Under the pieces are notes generated by a model that did no database searches, was not told the DNA's origin, and worked only from the letters and a program-made list of their open reading frames with translations. From Acanthosoma haemorrhoidale (Eukaryota > Arthropoda > Insecta > Hemiptera > Acanthosomatidae), in assembly GCA_930367205.1 (NCBI GenBank), contig OV884015.1:106146509-106210508 (forward strand): a DNA stretch of 64,000 nucleotides, written 5' to 3'. Positions 37,793 through 49,018 of the stretch are shown here, piece after piece (the first letter of the stretch is position 1; each line of letters starts with the position of its first letter). Position numbers and translations under genes: made by a program.

Positions 37793-40700
37793 TACGGCGA
37801 TGATGATCGGGACACTGTATCCAATATGTGCACACTTTAAAAGTCAGAGCTGGACTGACTGAAATCATAGGAAAGTTTGCAAGTGACGGTGGAGTGGGGG
37901 ACCCAGGTACCGAAATTCTTTATATTGGCAAACCCTCACCCAGGTAAAAACATCTTTTGACCTGGTGTAAATGTCTAAAAAAGACGATTTCTCTTTACTT
38001 CTATTTTTTTTTATACATGGAAAGAAACTACTATTTTTTTAATTTGAATTCAAAACCGAGGTTAATACTTCTGTTTTACAGAAGACCTAAAGGAGAATTA
38101 TTTCGGGCACGAATAATATAAGTGATCAATTGTAGTCTCATAATTAATATGTGAGCGGGGAAATATACCAAATATTGCAGGTTCCAGAAAAAACTCTAGG
38201 TTTTTTTATTGTTCCTTGGTGGCTAGAATGCACAGAAACCTTCGACACATTTTCAAGTCTACCTATTCTTTCAAAAAAACGTAATATTGTAAAAATAGTA
38301 AACAAATACAACGAATAATAAAACAAAAGGCCGTAGTTAGGAAAACGCACGTGGGAGAGCACTTACCATGAACAAATCAATTATGATACGGAATTTTTTC
38401 TACAGTATCGATAATATGTGACGACTGAAGGCGACAATTGTGTAAACAAATAATGTAAATACAGCTGAAGAAAAGTCCGACCTCCCCACCAACCCCGCTT
38501 TTGAGTTAACAGTGATTTTCTTGAAACTTGAGAGAAGTTAGAATTTTAGTTTTGCCAAAGATTGAGGCAGACTAGAAGGTGTGTGTCATGATCTGCCAAG
38601 ACTTTCAAAGCACTAAGTACCAAGCACCACAGTTGATTATCTAAGTACGCAAGTGTGCCATGTGATTAAGCCGAGACAGACTTTAAGCACTAAGTAACAA
38701 GCACTACAGTTGATTATCTAAGTACGCAAGTGCGCCCTGTGATTAAGCAGAGACAGACTTTAAGCACTAAGTACCAAGCCGATATTTCCGATTTTAGTTC
38801 TTCCCTTAATTGATCAAACTTCCCGCTCAACTCTTTTTGTTCTTTATTATTTTCTTTAAGTGCGTTATTTTGACTGTTTAATTTTTCGTTTATTTCTTTA
38901 TTATTTTCTTTTAATTTAATTATTTTCTGTTAAATTGACTGTTTAATTGGGCAAGGACCTGTTGCAACATCTTTGTCGTAGTGTTTTCACTCGGATTTAC
39001 TTTGGGTTCGGGGTCTGGGCTCCCTGTTTTAGAGGCTGCGTTTGACCCAAAAGGTAGGCAGTATACCTGAATCTGACCTGGACATATTTGTTTTCGTGTG
39101 TGTACAACAAATGTGAAATTATGAGAAAATATAAATTGTTAGTGGTTAGTACTAGTTATTATTCTAACATGCAATACCTCACAATTCCTTTGGTTTCTTT
39201 AGAATTTTTTAAGTTAATCCCGGAGCGGCCCCCATTGAAACCTACCTTATTTTTTACCATTTATTTTTCTACTTTATTTGATCAATTTACCTTAACTAAT
39301 TTGGCAGGTCCATCATGAGATTTTTAAATCAAATTGTTTTATGTCTTTGACATAGGAATTTATCCCGATTGAATCCCTGAGATTAAGCCGAGACAGACTT
39401 TAATCACTAAGTAGCAAGCACTACAGTTGATTATCTAAGTACGCAAGTGTGCCCTGTGATTAAGCCGAGACAGACTTTAAGAACTAAGTAATAATAATAA
39501 TAATCTGACGTATTTTTCAATAGAATGATTTCTTCTTTTAATTTTGAATTTACATTATAATTATATTATTAAAATATTAAATGATTAAAACAGTCCGCAC
39601 ATTTTGAGGACCCTACTTCCACACTTGGTCATTAGCACTGTAGCACTCTCTTAACCGCTATTTTCACGATTAATCCGGTGTTGATTATCACAGCGATGTG
39701 TCTGAAAGTCCATTTTGTTCTTACAACATTTTATCAAGGTTTATATCAACGCACATTTCCAGATTAGTGAAAATATATTTAAATAAATATTTATTTAAAG
39801 GAATTTACAATCTGCTCTAATAGGGCGTATATATATACATAGCCTGGGATTCCCCAGATTCATCAGGGAAATGTCCTTATTCGTTAAAAAGAATTCATGG
39901 ATCAGGGATACAACCCCTTACTAACACTGCTCTTGCATCTTCGTCACTGGTGTGCAGTAACAGTGGAGACAATGAGAGACTACCTGTAGAAGAAGCCTGG
40001 GTAAGAACTCCAAAGGATGTTTTAGCATCAAAAGGTTTATTTACTAACGTTATTTTTAGTGGGGTCCTCCATTGTTTAAACCAGTAAGTCTAAATAGGGT
40101 TTAGTTTGGATTTGTACATGAGAATTTCGTTTTCAAATTTGGGATGTGATTTTTTGACTGAGAGACATGTTCCATGTTGGTCCGTTCTGAAGTTGGAATA
40201 TTAGGTTTAGAACTGAATGTGTTGTGGGATGACCAAAAATAAAAAAAACCCTGCGAATAATAAATTGTTCCCATCATTCAATAACATAAATTAAATTAAA
40301 CATAAAACCAGCAATGTACAGTAACTCTTTTTAGTTAGCAAGAGTTAAAATAAGGTTTGACACTCCTTAAAATGCAAAGTAAATCGAGCTAAGGAGCTTA
40401 AGAGGAGGAGGAGAGTGGAGAAGGTGAAGTTCAATATTGCTACAGCTGAAATACAATCCGGTGTTGTATATTAGAAGTTCCTTCTTCTGTAAATAAATTT
40501 CTTCCGTGTTGTTGAATATTGTCAACTAATAATATAATATTAATAAAACCTTATACTATCATTGAATATTGTTTTGTTTGTTATTGTGAATATATCTCTT
40601 AGATTTGGATTTATTAGTGTGTTTCAACATCCATCTTCTGTTGAAAATAGGCTCTTAGAGTAAAGCGTGAGTAAAAATATTTTCTTAAAAATTAAAACTA

Positions 40701-42798
40701 TTCTAAAACGTAAACTTTCCGTTTGGAAGATCTTTGTTGATGATGAAAAGAGAGATATGGCCCCAGGACGAAACAAACAACACACAGTGCACTTCACAAA
40801 TGGACTGAGCTTTACATTTGTATTCACAAATTTTTAAGAGATACCAATCATATAGCTGAGTGGTTAGCTTCACTGTTTGCAAGTTCACAAGTCTTTTGGG
40901 GCTTGTACACTTGTTATTTAAGTATTAAGCCCACTATCTCATTATTTAGTAGGGGTATGATGTTATAAGGAAAATGCAGCGGAAGCTAGTTTTTTTGTTA
41001 AATTAGGAATGACAAAACGAATGAAATATGGATAAATAATCTTATATTTAGCATTAAAATAAAACAGTAATCACTATACTTTATATACATTACATATAAC
41101 ATGAATAATAATAAATCATATAATTTTATAAAATATTTCTTACATTATTAATTTTTACATAGCAGTTTATGAAATTTCTATGATTAAATTGCATGAATTG
41201 TTCCCTTTTAATTTTTTATTAAATTATGACATTATATAATTCGGGAAGTAGGACAAGTAATACACAAATACAATAATAATCGTCATCATGGCAATAAAAG
41301 CCTTAGCATATACATCGGTCTGACAATACGGCTATAAGACAACGTACTAATAAATCCCAGACATACTTGAAGGTTAATAAAAAAAATTATTTGATAATAA
41401 TTCAATTAGTATATGATAATGATTTGGGGTACAAAAAATAATTGGAATACAAATATTTTAGGCTCATGACGTCATGATATATCTTGATTGTTAAAGTTTG
41501 TGAAGTCTGTTGTTGTCTGCATGAAGATAACTGAATGAAGTCTGCTGATAGGCTGCTAAGTAGTACGAGCCTTCGACATCTGCAATAGTGATACAAATTA
41601 GTTATAAATGCAAAATAAGAATAAAATAAATAGAAAATCTTCTTATGACTAATGATTTCATATCATCCTCATAATTTAAAAATGGTTTATACCAAAAATA
41701 GAGAAAAATTCGTCCATATCTTTTGAAATCGTTGTACATTATTTCATTTACTAAAATAAATCGAAAAAATTTTACCTTTAAATTTGATGATATGATTGTA
41801 GTTGTGATCACCAGTGATCCAGGTGGGATGACTCCGTGCTCTTTGGATGGTGGAGTTTCATGTATACATCATGTCCACATAGTGCCAATAATGAATTTTT
41901 TCAGGCTCCTTACTAGATAGTTAGGGTCACTAGGCAGATGAGGTATTCATTTTTTTTCTGAAATAAATTTGGTTATACATACAAAGTCATATTACAATAA
42001 ATATAAAAAAATCTTCTAATATGAAAACAGTTTAATATCATCCTTATAAATAAAAAAAGCTAATTCAAAATATAAATAAAAGTTGGTAACATAATTTTGC
42101 ATAAAAAAATCATGCATATGTACGTATGTAAAACAGTTATATAAGTTGAGGGAATCAACTGATATCGGTTTCAAATTATCACTTCTATCTACAGACTCTA
42201 ATTACAACTTTAAAAACTTTCAGTATCTCTTATCAATGTAACCTTTCTCAAATACTATACTGTACTTTACTATCAATCTTTCTATTTTCATATTTTTCAT
42301 ATCATCTAATTTTATTTTGAACCCGTCTTCTTCGATATGTTCATTAAAATTCACTTTAACTTCTTCATTTTTTTCTTTCTTCTTCTCTGTATTTCTTGTT
42401 TCATCTTCTTTCTTCTGTATTATTTGTAGATTCTCATTATGGATTAATCTAAACATTTTTATAATATCTAATCCTATAAGAAAATCTTCAAAATAATCTC
42501 TCTTGACAATGAACACATCAACATATTTTCTATGTCAAAAATGTTTAATTTTTGAGTTACTAAACTTTTTTTTCACACCATTGACTTTTTTTAAAAGTAT
42601 CTTATTTACTTCTTCTGTCTTTTTCTTTACATTAGTTAATTTTGAATTTATTATAGAGCATTGGGATCCTGGATCGGATGTCCCATTTACCTGTTACTTC
42701 TCTTTTTATGATATTTTTACTTTAATCAATGGTGTGGTTATTCGTTTTTATGTTCAGTAATTAGATCTATTTCTAATACTAAGTTGCTTAGTAAGTAG

Positions 42799-42810
42799 CT
42801 TAAGCTTAAG
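42799..42810. repeat. 12-bp perfect palindrome private to unit 6
   Basis: CTTAAGCTTAAG inside a patch (42787-42812) that replaces the ttctattattctag of the other units. Confidence 0.8.
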
Positions 42811-42885
42811 TAGTTTCATTTTTTATCTCTTTTAAACCGGCATGAAGCATCTTCATGATCCCTGATACAATTGTTTAATTGTTCA

Positions 42886-43244
42886 CAGCTATTCCATGGA
42901 TTTTTCTCTTGAAATTTGTTTTTACTGTACAGGTTTTCCATTTTTCTTTGTTATGAATTTTTTTTGTTCACTAGGCCCTCACATTTTCTAATTTCATAAA
43001 ATAATCTAGATGAATTCTCACGTTTTTCTTGATCTATCTTTTTTCTGATAAAGTAGGTAAACCTGCAGTTAGTGCATGGATTTTTTTCTTGAAATTTGTT
43101 TTTACTGTACAGGTTTTCCATTTTCCTTGGTTATGAATTTATTTTGTTCACTAGGCCCTCACATTTTCTAATTTTATAAAATATTCTAGATGAATTATCA
43201 CGTTTTTCTTGATCTATCTTTTTTCTGATAAAGTAGGTAAACCT
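42886..43244. repeat. 180-bp tandem repeat, 2 copies (unit 6)
   Basis: 359 bp. The second copy has gaatttattttgttc in place of the unbroken T run, shared with unit 7. Confidence 0.95.
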
Positions 43245-43937
43245 GCTATAAGCTATTATAAAGATATAAGCATCACTAAAGACTGTTTAGCATTTGAGTT
43301 TTTGCATGTAAGCTTCTCAATCATAAACTTTTCTGCTATATGTTTTAAATTTAGTTGATTCTCTTTCTTCTGTGTGGATTCAATCTTATTTTTTCTCATG
43401 ATTGTTCCACATTTAAATCATCAAACATTTTATTACCTTCTTCATCAAAATACATTGTTTTCATTTTCTCTGTTGATGTAATCCACACTGTCTTCTCTTG
43501 ACCTCTCTTACTAAAACTATTTTTCAGTCTTTTATAAATATAATTATTTTATAAAGTTGGTAAAAAAATTGTGCGAACAATAATCATGCATATATCTTTA
43601 TCTATCATTTATATTATTTACTTATATTATAAGAATAAAATCTTCTCATACGAAGGCAGTTTAATATCAAACTTATGAATAAAAAAAGTTTGCTAAAAAA
43701 ATAAATAAAAGCTGAAAAAATATTTTGCGTACAAAAATCATGCATATATATTTTGCTATCAATTATATTATTTACTTATATTATAAAAAAACAAATCTTA
43801 TCCTATGAACACAGTCCATTATAATCTTTATAAATAAATAAATCGTTATTCATCTTAAGGTAAGAAATTCATATTTTGCTTAAAAAAAATAAAGTTTATT
43901 CAAATAATAAATAAAAAAATTATGCTTACAAATATCA

Positions 43938-43940
<3 letters not shown>

Positions 43941-43989
<49 letters not shown>
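43941..43989. repeat. Expanded AT microsatellite at the LTR-element insertion site
   Basis: About 24 AT repeats, where the other units have only catatatatctat. A shorter TA run (49472-49492) lies on the other side of the element. Confidence 0.9.
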
Positions 43990-43991
<2 letters not shown>

Positions 43992-44174
43992 TTAACATGA
44001 GAGAAAGGATTATTAAAGGATTATTGTAAACAATAATAGAGAGTGGGGCTAATCCTCAACTCATACTGTATATATAGGAGAGAAATGATAATAAAGAGTT
44101 AGTTAAGTTCTATTCTGCTTCTTGATCACACCTACCAACCCCTTTTTAGTTCGATCGTTTAGCCGGGAGTTAAG
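43990..44174 (+). repeat. 5' LTR
   Basis: 185 bp beginning AGTTAACATGAG and ending near GGGAGTTAAG; the end is uncertain by one base because the next T is shared with the PBS. It contains TATATATA at 44069-44076 and AATAAA at 44090-44095, so promoter and poly(A) signal lie within 30 bases. It has 11 extra bases near 44010 (duplicated ggattatt) that the 3' LTR lacks. Confidence 0.9.
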
Positions 44175-44192
44175 TGGTGCCGAAACCCGGGA
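44175..44192 (+). other. Primer-binding site, tRNA-Phe type
   Basis: TGGTGCCGAAACCCGGGA directly follows the LTR. It is the complement of the 3' end of insect tRNA-Phe(GAA) with CCA added, over 18 bases as I recall that tRNA. Confidence 0.75.
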
Positions 44193-44290
44193 CCTTTAGA
44201 TTTAAACCTGAGATACAGTCATTGACTTGAGCAGTTAGCGGTCTCAGGGGCGGATTATTTAGTTCGGGCGTACCAGGAAGAAGGAGCACG

Positions 44291-45496
44291 ATGGCCGAGG
44301 ACGACTTGGCGAGGCTACAGAAGGAGCTGACCCAGCTACGCGAGGAGCGCGTGAAGTTTGAACTGCAACTGAGCGAGTCCACCAAAAGCACGCAGATTGA
44401 ACTAGCGAAGATTCGGACCCAGAGCTGCGCTTTTATCCACGGCGTGATCGGTCAACTCGAACCTTTCACGGGAGTGTTGGGGGAGTTGGAACATTTCCTG
44501 AAAGGAGGAGATCAAATAAAGGAGTTGATCCTAACCAGGAAGGAAGCGGGGACACTGTCCGACGGGGACATTAAAATCCTAGAAGCTTCGTTGGTAGGAA
44601 GAATCTCGCGCCGGGTCCTGAATGCCATACAGGGAGACTCGTCGCAGCCATGGGAAGCATTGAAAAACCGGCTGAAGAAACTATATGGGGGTGGCCGTTG
44701 GTCACCAGAAGAGGATGTGTTCTTCCTCCTGCGGGAACATAGAAGACCAGGACAGACCGAGGGCGACTTCGCAGAAAAACTGCTCGTACTCTATAACCGC
44801 CTCAATGAAAAAATGATCGAGACCTACGGGCAGACAGAAGCAACGGTGAGACTGATTTTTGTGAGAGAGATTATGAAGGTGCAGTTGAACCAAAGCGTAG
44901 ACAGGCGTGGGTCGTTGGCCAAGGACAAGGACGTCTTAGACTGTGCGCACGAACTCATCGATGCACAGGAAAGAAGTATGGCGCGCAGCAAGAACCCGGA
45001 GCCGGACTGGACGGAGGACAGGAGTCCAAGGAGAGAGAGGAGGCCACCGGGAATACAACGCGGCGACCGAACAAGGGGAACAGCCCCGACCCGAAGACCC
45101 TTCAGAGCACAAGATGAGCGACCGAAACGAATGGAGAGGCGCTGTTATGAGTGTAACAGAACTGGTCACCTAGCAGCACAATGCAACTTGACCCGTTGTT
45201 ACGAATGCGGACGCCGGGGACACGTCGCGCGCGAGTGCCCCAAACGAACCGGCGAGTTCGGGAGGAGAGGACATCGACCTGAACCGATGGAAGTCAATTG
45301 CCAGAGATGGGACGGCGACAGGACGCACCGGCGAGGAGATCGGCAGAATGACAGCGATGAGTCCTCGGAGGGAGAGAGCGTCGTGTCCGAGCGCAGCGGC
45401 CCGGCTGGAGACAAACGTGAGGTAAGTGGGGGGGTCCCTTGGAAAGGGGGGCCATCCGGAGCAGAGGTTTTGATGCGTAGACAGAAGGAGGACTGA
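44291..45496 (+). CDS. gag: Gag polyprotein of the LTR retrotransposon
   Basis: 401 aa from the first ATG after the PBS leader. Residues 1-50 are a charged coiled-coil-like region. The middle (about 60-240) has the helical capsid-like composition expected of Ty3/Gypsy Gag. Two CCHC zinc knuckles follow near residues 284-319 (CYECNRTGHLAAQC and CYECGRRGHVAREC), in an Arg-rich nucleocapsid. It ends at TGA 45494-45496. Pol continues in the same frame. A strong donor-like GAG|GTAAGT occurs inside it at 45419-45427. Confidence 0.93.
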   Translation: MAEDDLARLQKELTQLREERVKFELQLSESTKSTQIELAKIRTQSCAFIHGVIGQLEPFTGVLGELEHFLKGGDQIKELILTRKEAGTLSDGDIKILEASLVGRISRRVLNAIQGDSSQPWEALKNRLKKLYGGGRWSPEEDVFFLLREHRRPGQTEGDFAEKLLVLYNRLNEKMIETYGQTEATVRLIFVREIMKVQLNQSVDRRGSLAKDKDVLDCAHELIDAQERSMARSKNPEPDWTEDRSPRRERRPPGIQRGDRTRGTAPTRRPFRAQDERPKRMERRCYECNRTGHLAAQCNLTRCYECGRRGHVARECPKRTGEFGRRGHRPEPMEVNCQRWDGDRTHRRGDRQNDSDESSEGESVVSERSGPAGDKREVSGGVPWKGGPSGAEVLMRRQKED

Positions 45497-48400
45497 GGGT
45501 ACGGTGAGGGGTGGGGCAACCGGGGAGTGTTGATACAGATCAATAACGTTAAGGAAACGGGAGGTAAAAGGTTGCCCGTGGCGAGGTGGGGGGAGACCGG
45601 GGTGAATTTTCTGCTAGACACAGGGAGTACCAATTCGATAATCAGTGAAAGAGGGGCTAGGGAATTGGGGGTGTGGGCGCAGAGGAAACAATGCGAGTGT
45701 GTAATTGCGACGGTTAGCGGTCGCTGTAAGACGGCCGGGGAGGTGACGATAGGGTTGGCAAAACTGACTGGACGGAATACGGCAGTGCGGATGCACATTG
45801 TGAGTAGGGTGTCCGCCGAGTACGACGCGATTATCGGGTGCGACGCAATAAGAATGGCGGGGCTTAATCTGAATTACGGGAAGGGCCGATGGACGTTCAA
45901 ACTAGGGGTGGGCAAATACGTCGTGAAGGGCGGACACGAAGAGGGAAAGGGGGTTCGAATCGGAGCGGCCCAATGCATCAAGGAGCCATTGCGGGAAATG
46001 ATACAAAAGAATCGGGACCTGTTCTACCGGGAGGGCGAAATACTTCCCACCACGGGGAAGACTGTACACCGTATCAGATTAAAGACAGAGGCGCCTGTTT
46101 ACGTGAAAGACAGACGGTACCCGCAGGCAATGAGGGAGATCATTAGAGAGCAGTTGACAGAATTGAAGGAACAGGGAATAATTAGGGCAAGTAAGTCCCC
46201 GTTTAATAGCCCACTGTGGGTAGTGGAAAAACGGTCGACGGAACAGGAAAAAGAAAAAAAAAGGTATAGGGTAGTAGTCGACTATAGGAAATTAAACGAG
46301 GTCACCCAGGACGAAAAGTACCCGCTGCCTAGAATCGACGACATCCTAGACAGACTGTCGGGTGCGGTAATATTCAGTACACTAGATCTTAAGAGCGGGT
46401 ACCACCAGGTGAGAATGGCGGAGGAGGATGCCGGGAAGACTGCTTTTACGTGGGAACGCGGACACTTTGAGTTTGTGCGAATGCCTTTCGGGCTAAAGGG
46501 GGCCCCGCTAACATTTCAACGTCTCATGGACGAACTGCAAAGCGGCCTGGGGGAGGACTTCTCTCAGGTGTATATGGACGACCTGATCGTCTTCAGTAAG
46601 TCAAGGGAAGAGCACGTCCAACACCTGCGGGAAGTCCTCGCCAGAATCCGGGAGTTTGGGTTAAAATTGTCACTAGAGAAGTCACAGTTTGGACTAAGCG
46701 AGATAAGATTCCTGGGGCACGTAGTCTCGAGCGAGGGGGTGAGACCAGATCCGGATAGGGTAAAAGTCATTCGCGAGGCACCATTACCCAAGAACGTACG
46801 CGGGGTGCGGCGGTTTCTGGGAATGGTCAACTACTATAGGAAATTTATACCGGGGATCGCGGAATTGACAGGGCCACTGACCGAACTTTTGAAAAAGGGG
46901 CGTCGATTCCAGCTGGGGCCCGCACAACTGAAGAGCATGGAAAAGTGTCGCGAGATCCTGACGACCCGACCCCTATTATCGTTCCCGGACTTTGACAGGC
47001 CATTTAAGGTCACGACAGACGCGAGCGAAACGGCGATAGGGGCCGTGCTTTCACAAACCTACAGCGAGGGGGAAAAACCTGTCGCCTACGCGGGACGCCA
47101 GCTCAATCCGGCAGAAAGGCGTTATAGCGCGATCGAGCGCGAATTGCTGGCGGTAGTATGGGGCGTGGAGTACTTCCGACCGTATGTCTACGGACGCCGG
47201 TTCGAATTATTTACCGACCATAAGCCATTAATCTACGTGGGAACCTTAAAAGAGTCCTCCGCGAGAGTGGCGCGTTGGAAAGAGCGACTGGCGGCATACA
47301 CGTTTAGCGTAGCCCACAAAAAGGGAAGTGAAAACGCGGTGGCCGATTGGCTGTCACGAGATTTAGTCGTTAACGCCACGGAGGACGACCCGCCACAGGA
47401 GGAACCATTCGCATTACGCTACCTACGCGACTGGGTAGAGAGCGTTCCGGAAATCCCGGAAGTCCAAAGACGCGCGGAAGAACGGGGGACCACACCGACC
47501 GAGCCGTTCGCGGTGAGATACCTCAAGGAATGGACGGAGAGCGGGCCGGAAATACCGCTAGTAGAAAGGGAACCCCGGGCAGAGGAATCCCCGACGGAAC
47601 GGCCGGGGGAATTAAAGGAAATTGACGAAATCATTAACAACAAAAAGTGGCAAATTATAGTAAAATCGCGACAGACAACAGGGGTAGAGACACAAACGAC
47701 AACTTACGCGGGATTGACTACACTGACGGTACGGACTCATTCGACTATAAACGAGGGAGACTTAGGACGAATTATCCAAGGGTTCGCGGCGCGAGGGCGA
47801 ACGTGTCACATATTTATAGGAAATAGACTGCTCGCCGAAAAAGTAAAAGGACTATGGCGGCAGGAAAGAATAGGGATAGACTACGACATAATAAGGTGCC
47901 TGAGACAAGTAGAGACAGTTACTGACGAACAGACCCAACGACGAATAGTTACAGACCATCACACGGGGAAGACAAACCACAGGGGAATGGAGGAAACCGA
48001 CCGCGCGATAAGGAGGATGTACTTTTGGCGGGGGATTGGGAAGACGGTACGCGAGTGCATCGCCCAATGCGAAATATGCCAACGTAGTAAGTATGATAGA
48101 CACCCCCCGGTGACGCCTCAAGTAATCACGGAGACGCCGATAGAGCCCCTTAGAAGTATACAGATAGACGTTTACTCGAACGAGGGTCAATCGTGGCTCA
48201 CGGCGATAGATGTGTTTAGTAAGCTAGCCATGGCCTACCCTATCGAGGCGAAGACACCCGAGACAGTGTGGGAGGGGGTCCTAAATTGGTGTGCGACCTA
48301 CGGAGTACCGGAGCGGATTACGTCAGATTGCGGACGCGAATTCGAAAATAACTATGTACGGGAACAGACTCGGGAATTAGGGGTAACGTGGCACCGGAAT

Positions 48401-49018
48401 ACCCCCCACCACATTAAGGGACGAGGAGCGGTGAAACGACTCCACAATACTCTGGGGGAGCACTTAAGGCTACTCCGACTGGGCCGGGGGCTGGAACCAC
48501 TGGAAGCAATGCCAAGGGCCGTTGTCGCTTATAATCATACGATCCACGCGGCAACGGGGTTTTCACCTGTGGAAATCGTATTCGGTCAGAATAGGCGAGA
48601 TAGGGGGGATCTTATGACAGCTCAAAACGCGGAGCTGCGCGGGTACTTAGTACAGACACGCAAGGAGCGGAGGGATCTTTGGGATCGAGTTCGGGAGAAG
48701 GACATAAGGAGGAAGCAGACGCGAGTCGACCGGGATAACGAAAGACCGGGAATAATACAGGGGGGGAGGACATTATCGCTTGGGACAATCGTCTACAGAC
48801 GGTTACGAACCGCAAGAACTAAGACGGCCGCTCGCTACGAGGGACCGTACAAGGTCACGGCGGTAAGAGAACACAATTTATATACAATCAGGGACGTAAA
48901 CTTTCCCTTCCGGAACCGCACGGTCCACCGGGACGAACTTAGGGTTCCCCAGCCACAAGAGCCTCATGGGCCGGACGGCGGCGCTCGGACGGATACTCCG
49001 ACTCGCCCCGACTCATAA
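45497..49018 (+). CDS. pol: Pol polyprotein: protease, reverse transcriptase, RNase H, integrase
   Basis: Open from the codon after the gag TGA to TAA at 49016-49018, with no ATG before the protease site. Counting codons from 45527: protease DTGS at 31-34; reverse transcriptase YMDD at 349-352; RNase H TDAS near 497 and TDHK at 563; integrase zinc finger with H812, H818, C848 and C851; integrase core D881 and D934. The residue 36 positions after D934 is Lys970 where the catalytic Glu is expected (D-x35-E). The C-terminus has a GPY-type module. All other domains look intact. Expression must come from Gag by stop readthrough or by removal of the stop from the RNA. Confidence 0.92.
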   Translation, partial: GYGEGWGNRGVLIQINNVKETGGKRLPVARWGETGVNFLLDTGSTNSIISERGARELGVWAQRKQCECVIATVSGRCKTAGEVTIGLAKLTGRNTAVRMHIVSRVSAEYDAIIGCDAIRMAGLNLNYGKGRWTFKLGVGKYVVKGGHEEGKGVRIGAAQCIKEPLREMIQKNRDLFYREGEILPTTGKTVHRIRLKTEAPVYVKDRRYPQAMREIIREQLTELKEQGIIRASKSPFNSPLWVVEKRSTEQEKEKKRYRVVVDYRKLNEVTQDEKYPLPRIDDILDRLSGAVIFSTLDLKSGYHQVRMAEEDAGKTAFTWERGHFEFVRMPFGLKGAPLTFQRLMDELQSGLGEDFSQVYMDDLIVFSKSREEHVQHLREVLARIREFGLKLSLEKSQFGLSEIRFLGHVVSSEGVRPDPDRVKVIREAPLPKNVRGVRRFLGMVNYYRKFIPGIAELTGPLTELLKKGRRFQLGPAQLKSMEKCREILTTRPLLSFPDFDRPFKVTTDASETAIGAVLSQTYSEGEKPVAYAGRQLNPAERRYSAIERELLAVVWGVEYFRPYVYGRRFELFTDHKPLIYVGTLKESSARVARWKERLAAYTFSVAHKKGSENAVADWLSRDLVVNATEDDPPQEEPFALRYLRDWVESVPEIPEVQRRAEERGTTPTEPFAVRYLKEWTESGPEIPLVEREPRAEESPTERPGELKEIDEIINNKKWQIIVKSRQTTGVETQTTTYAGLTTLTVRTHSTINEGDLGRIIQGFAARGRTCHIFIGNRLLAEKVKGLWRQERIGIDYDIIRCLRQVETVTDEQTQRRIVTDHHTGKTNHRGMEETDRAIRRMYFWRGIGKTVRECIAQCEICQRSKYDRHPPVTPQVITETPIEPLRSIQIDVYSNEGQSWLTAIDVFSKLAMAYPIEAKTPETVWEGVLNWCATYGVPERITSDCGREFENNYVREQTRELGVTWHRNTPHHIKGRGAVKRLHNTLGEHLRLLRLGRGLEPLEAMPRAVVAYNHTIHAATGFSPVEIVFGQNRRDRGDLMTAQNAELRGYLVQTRKERRDLWDRVREKDIRRKQTRVDRDNERPGIIQGGRTLSLGTIVYRRLRTARTKTAARYEGPYKVTAVREHNLYTIRDVNFPFRNRTVHRDELRVPQPQEPHGPDGGARTDTPTRPDS

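Larger units (their letters stand above)
30443..38416. repeat. Macrosatellite unit 5
   Basis: Complete tandem unit of 7974 bp with six 180-bp repeats. Class B coiled-coil ORF with a slightly different C-terminus; intact CUE-Smr gene. It is the only unit whose LINE relic keeps TGG (Trp) where the other units read TAG. Confidence 0.95.
42220..43557 (-). pseudogene. Decayed lysine-rich coding region, longer form (unit 6)
   Basis: Two 180-bp copies only. The frame near 43396-43557 keeps 24 bases (8 codons) that units 1 to 5 lack between two TTTGATGA repeats, so it reads further in frame. The terminal frame at 42220-42516 has 98 codons because of 9 extra bases near 42291. A private patch lies at 42787-42812. 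Confidence 0.4.

Noticed and set aside
45199..45798. 199-codon minus-strand frame opposite gag/pol
   Set aside because: Antisense shadow of a GC-rich coding region; the sense strand has clear zinc knuckles and a protease.
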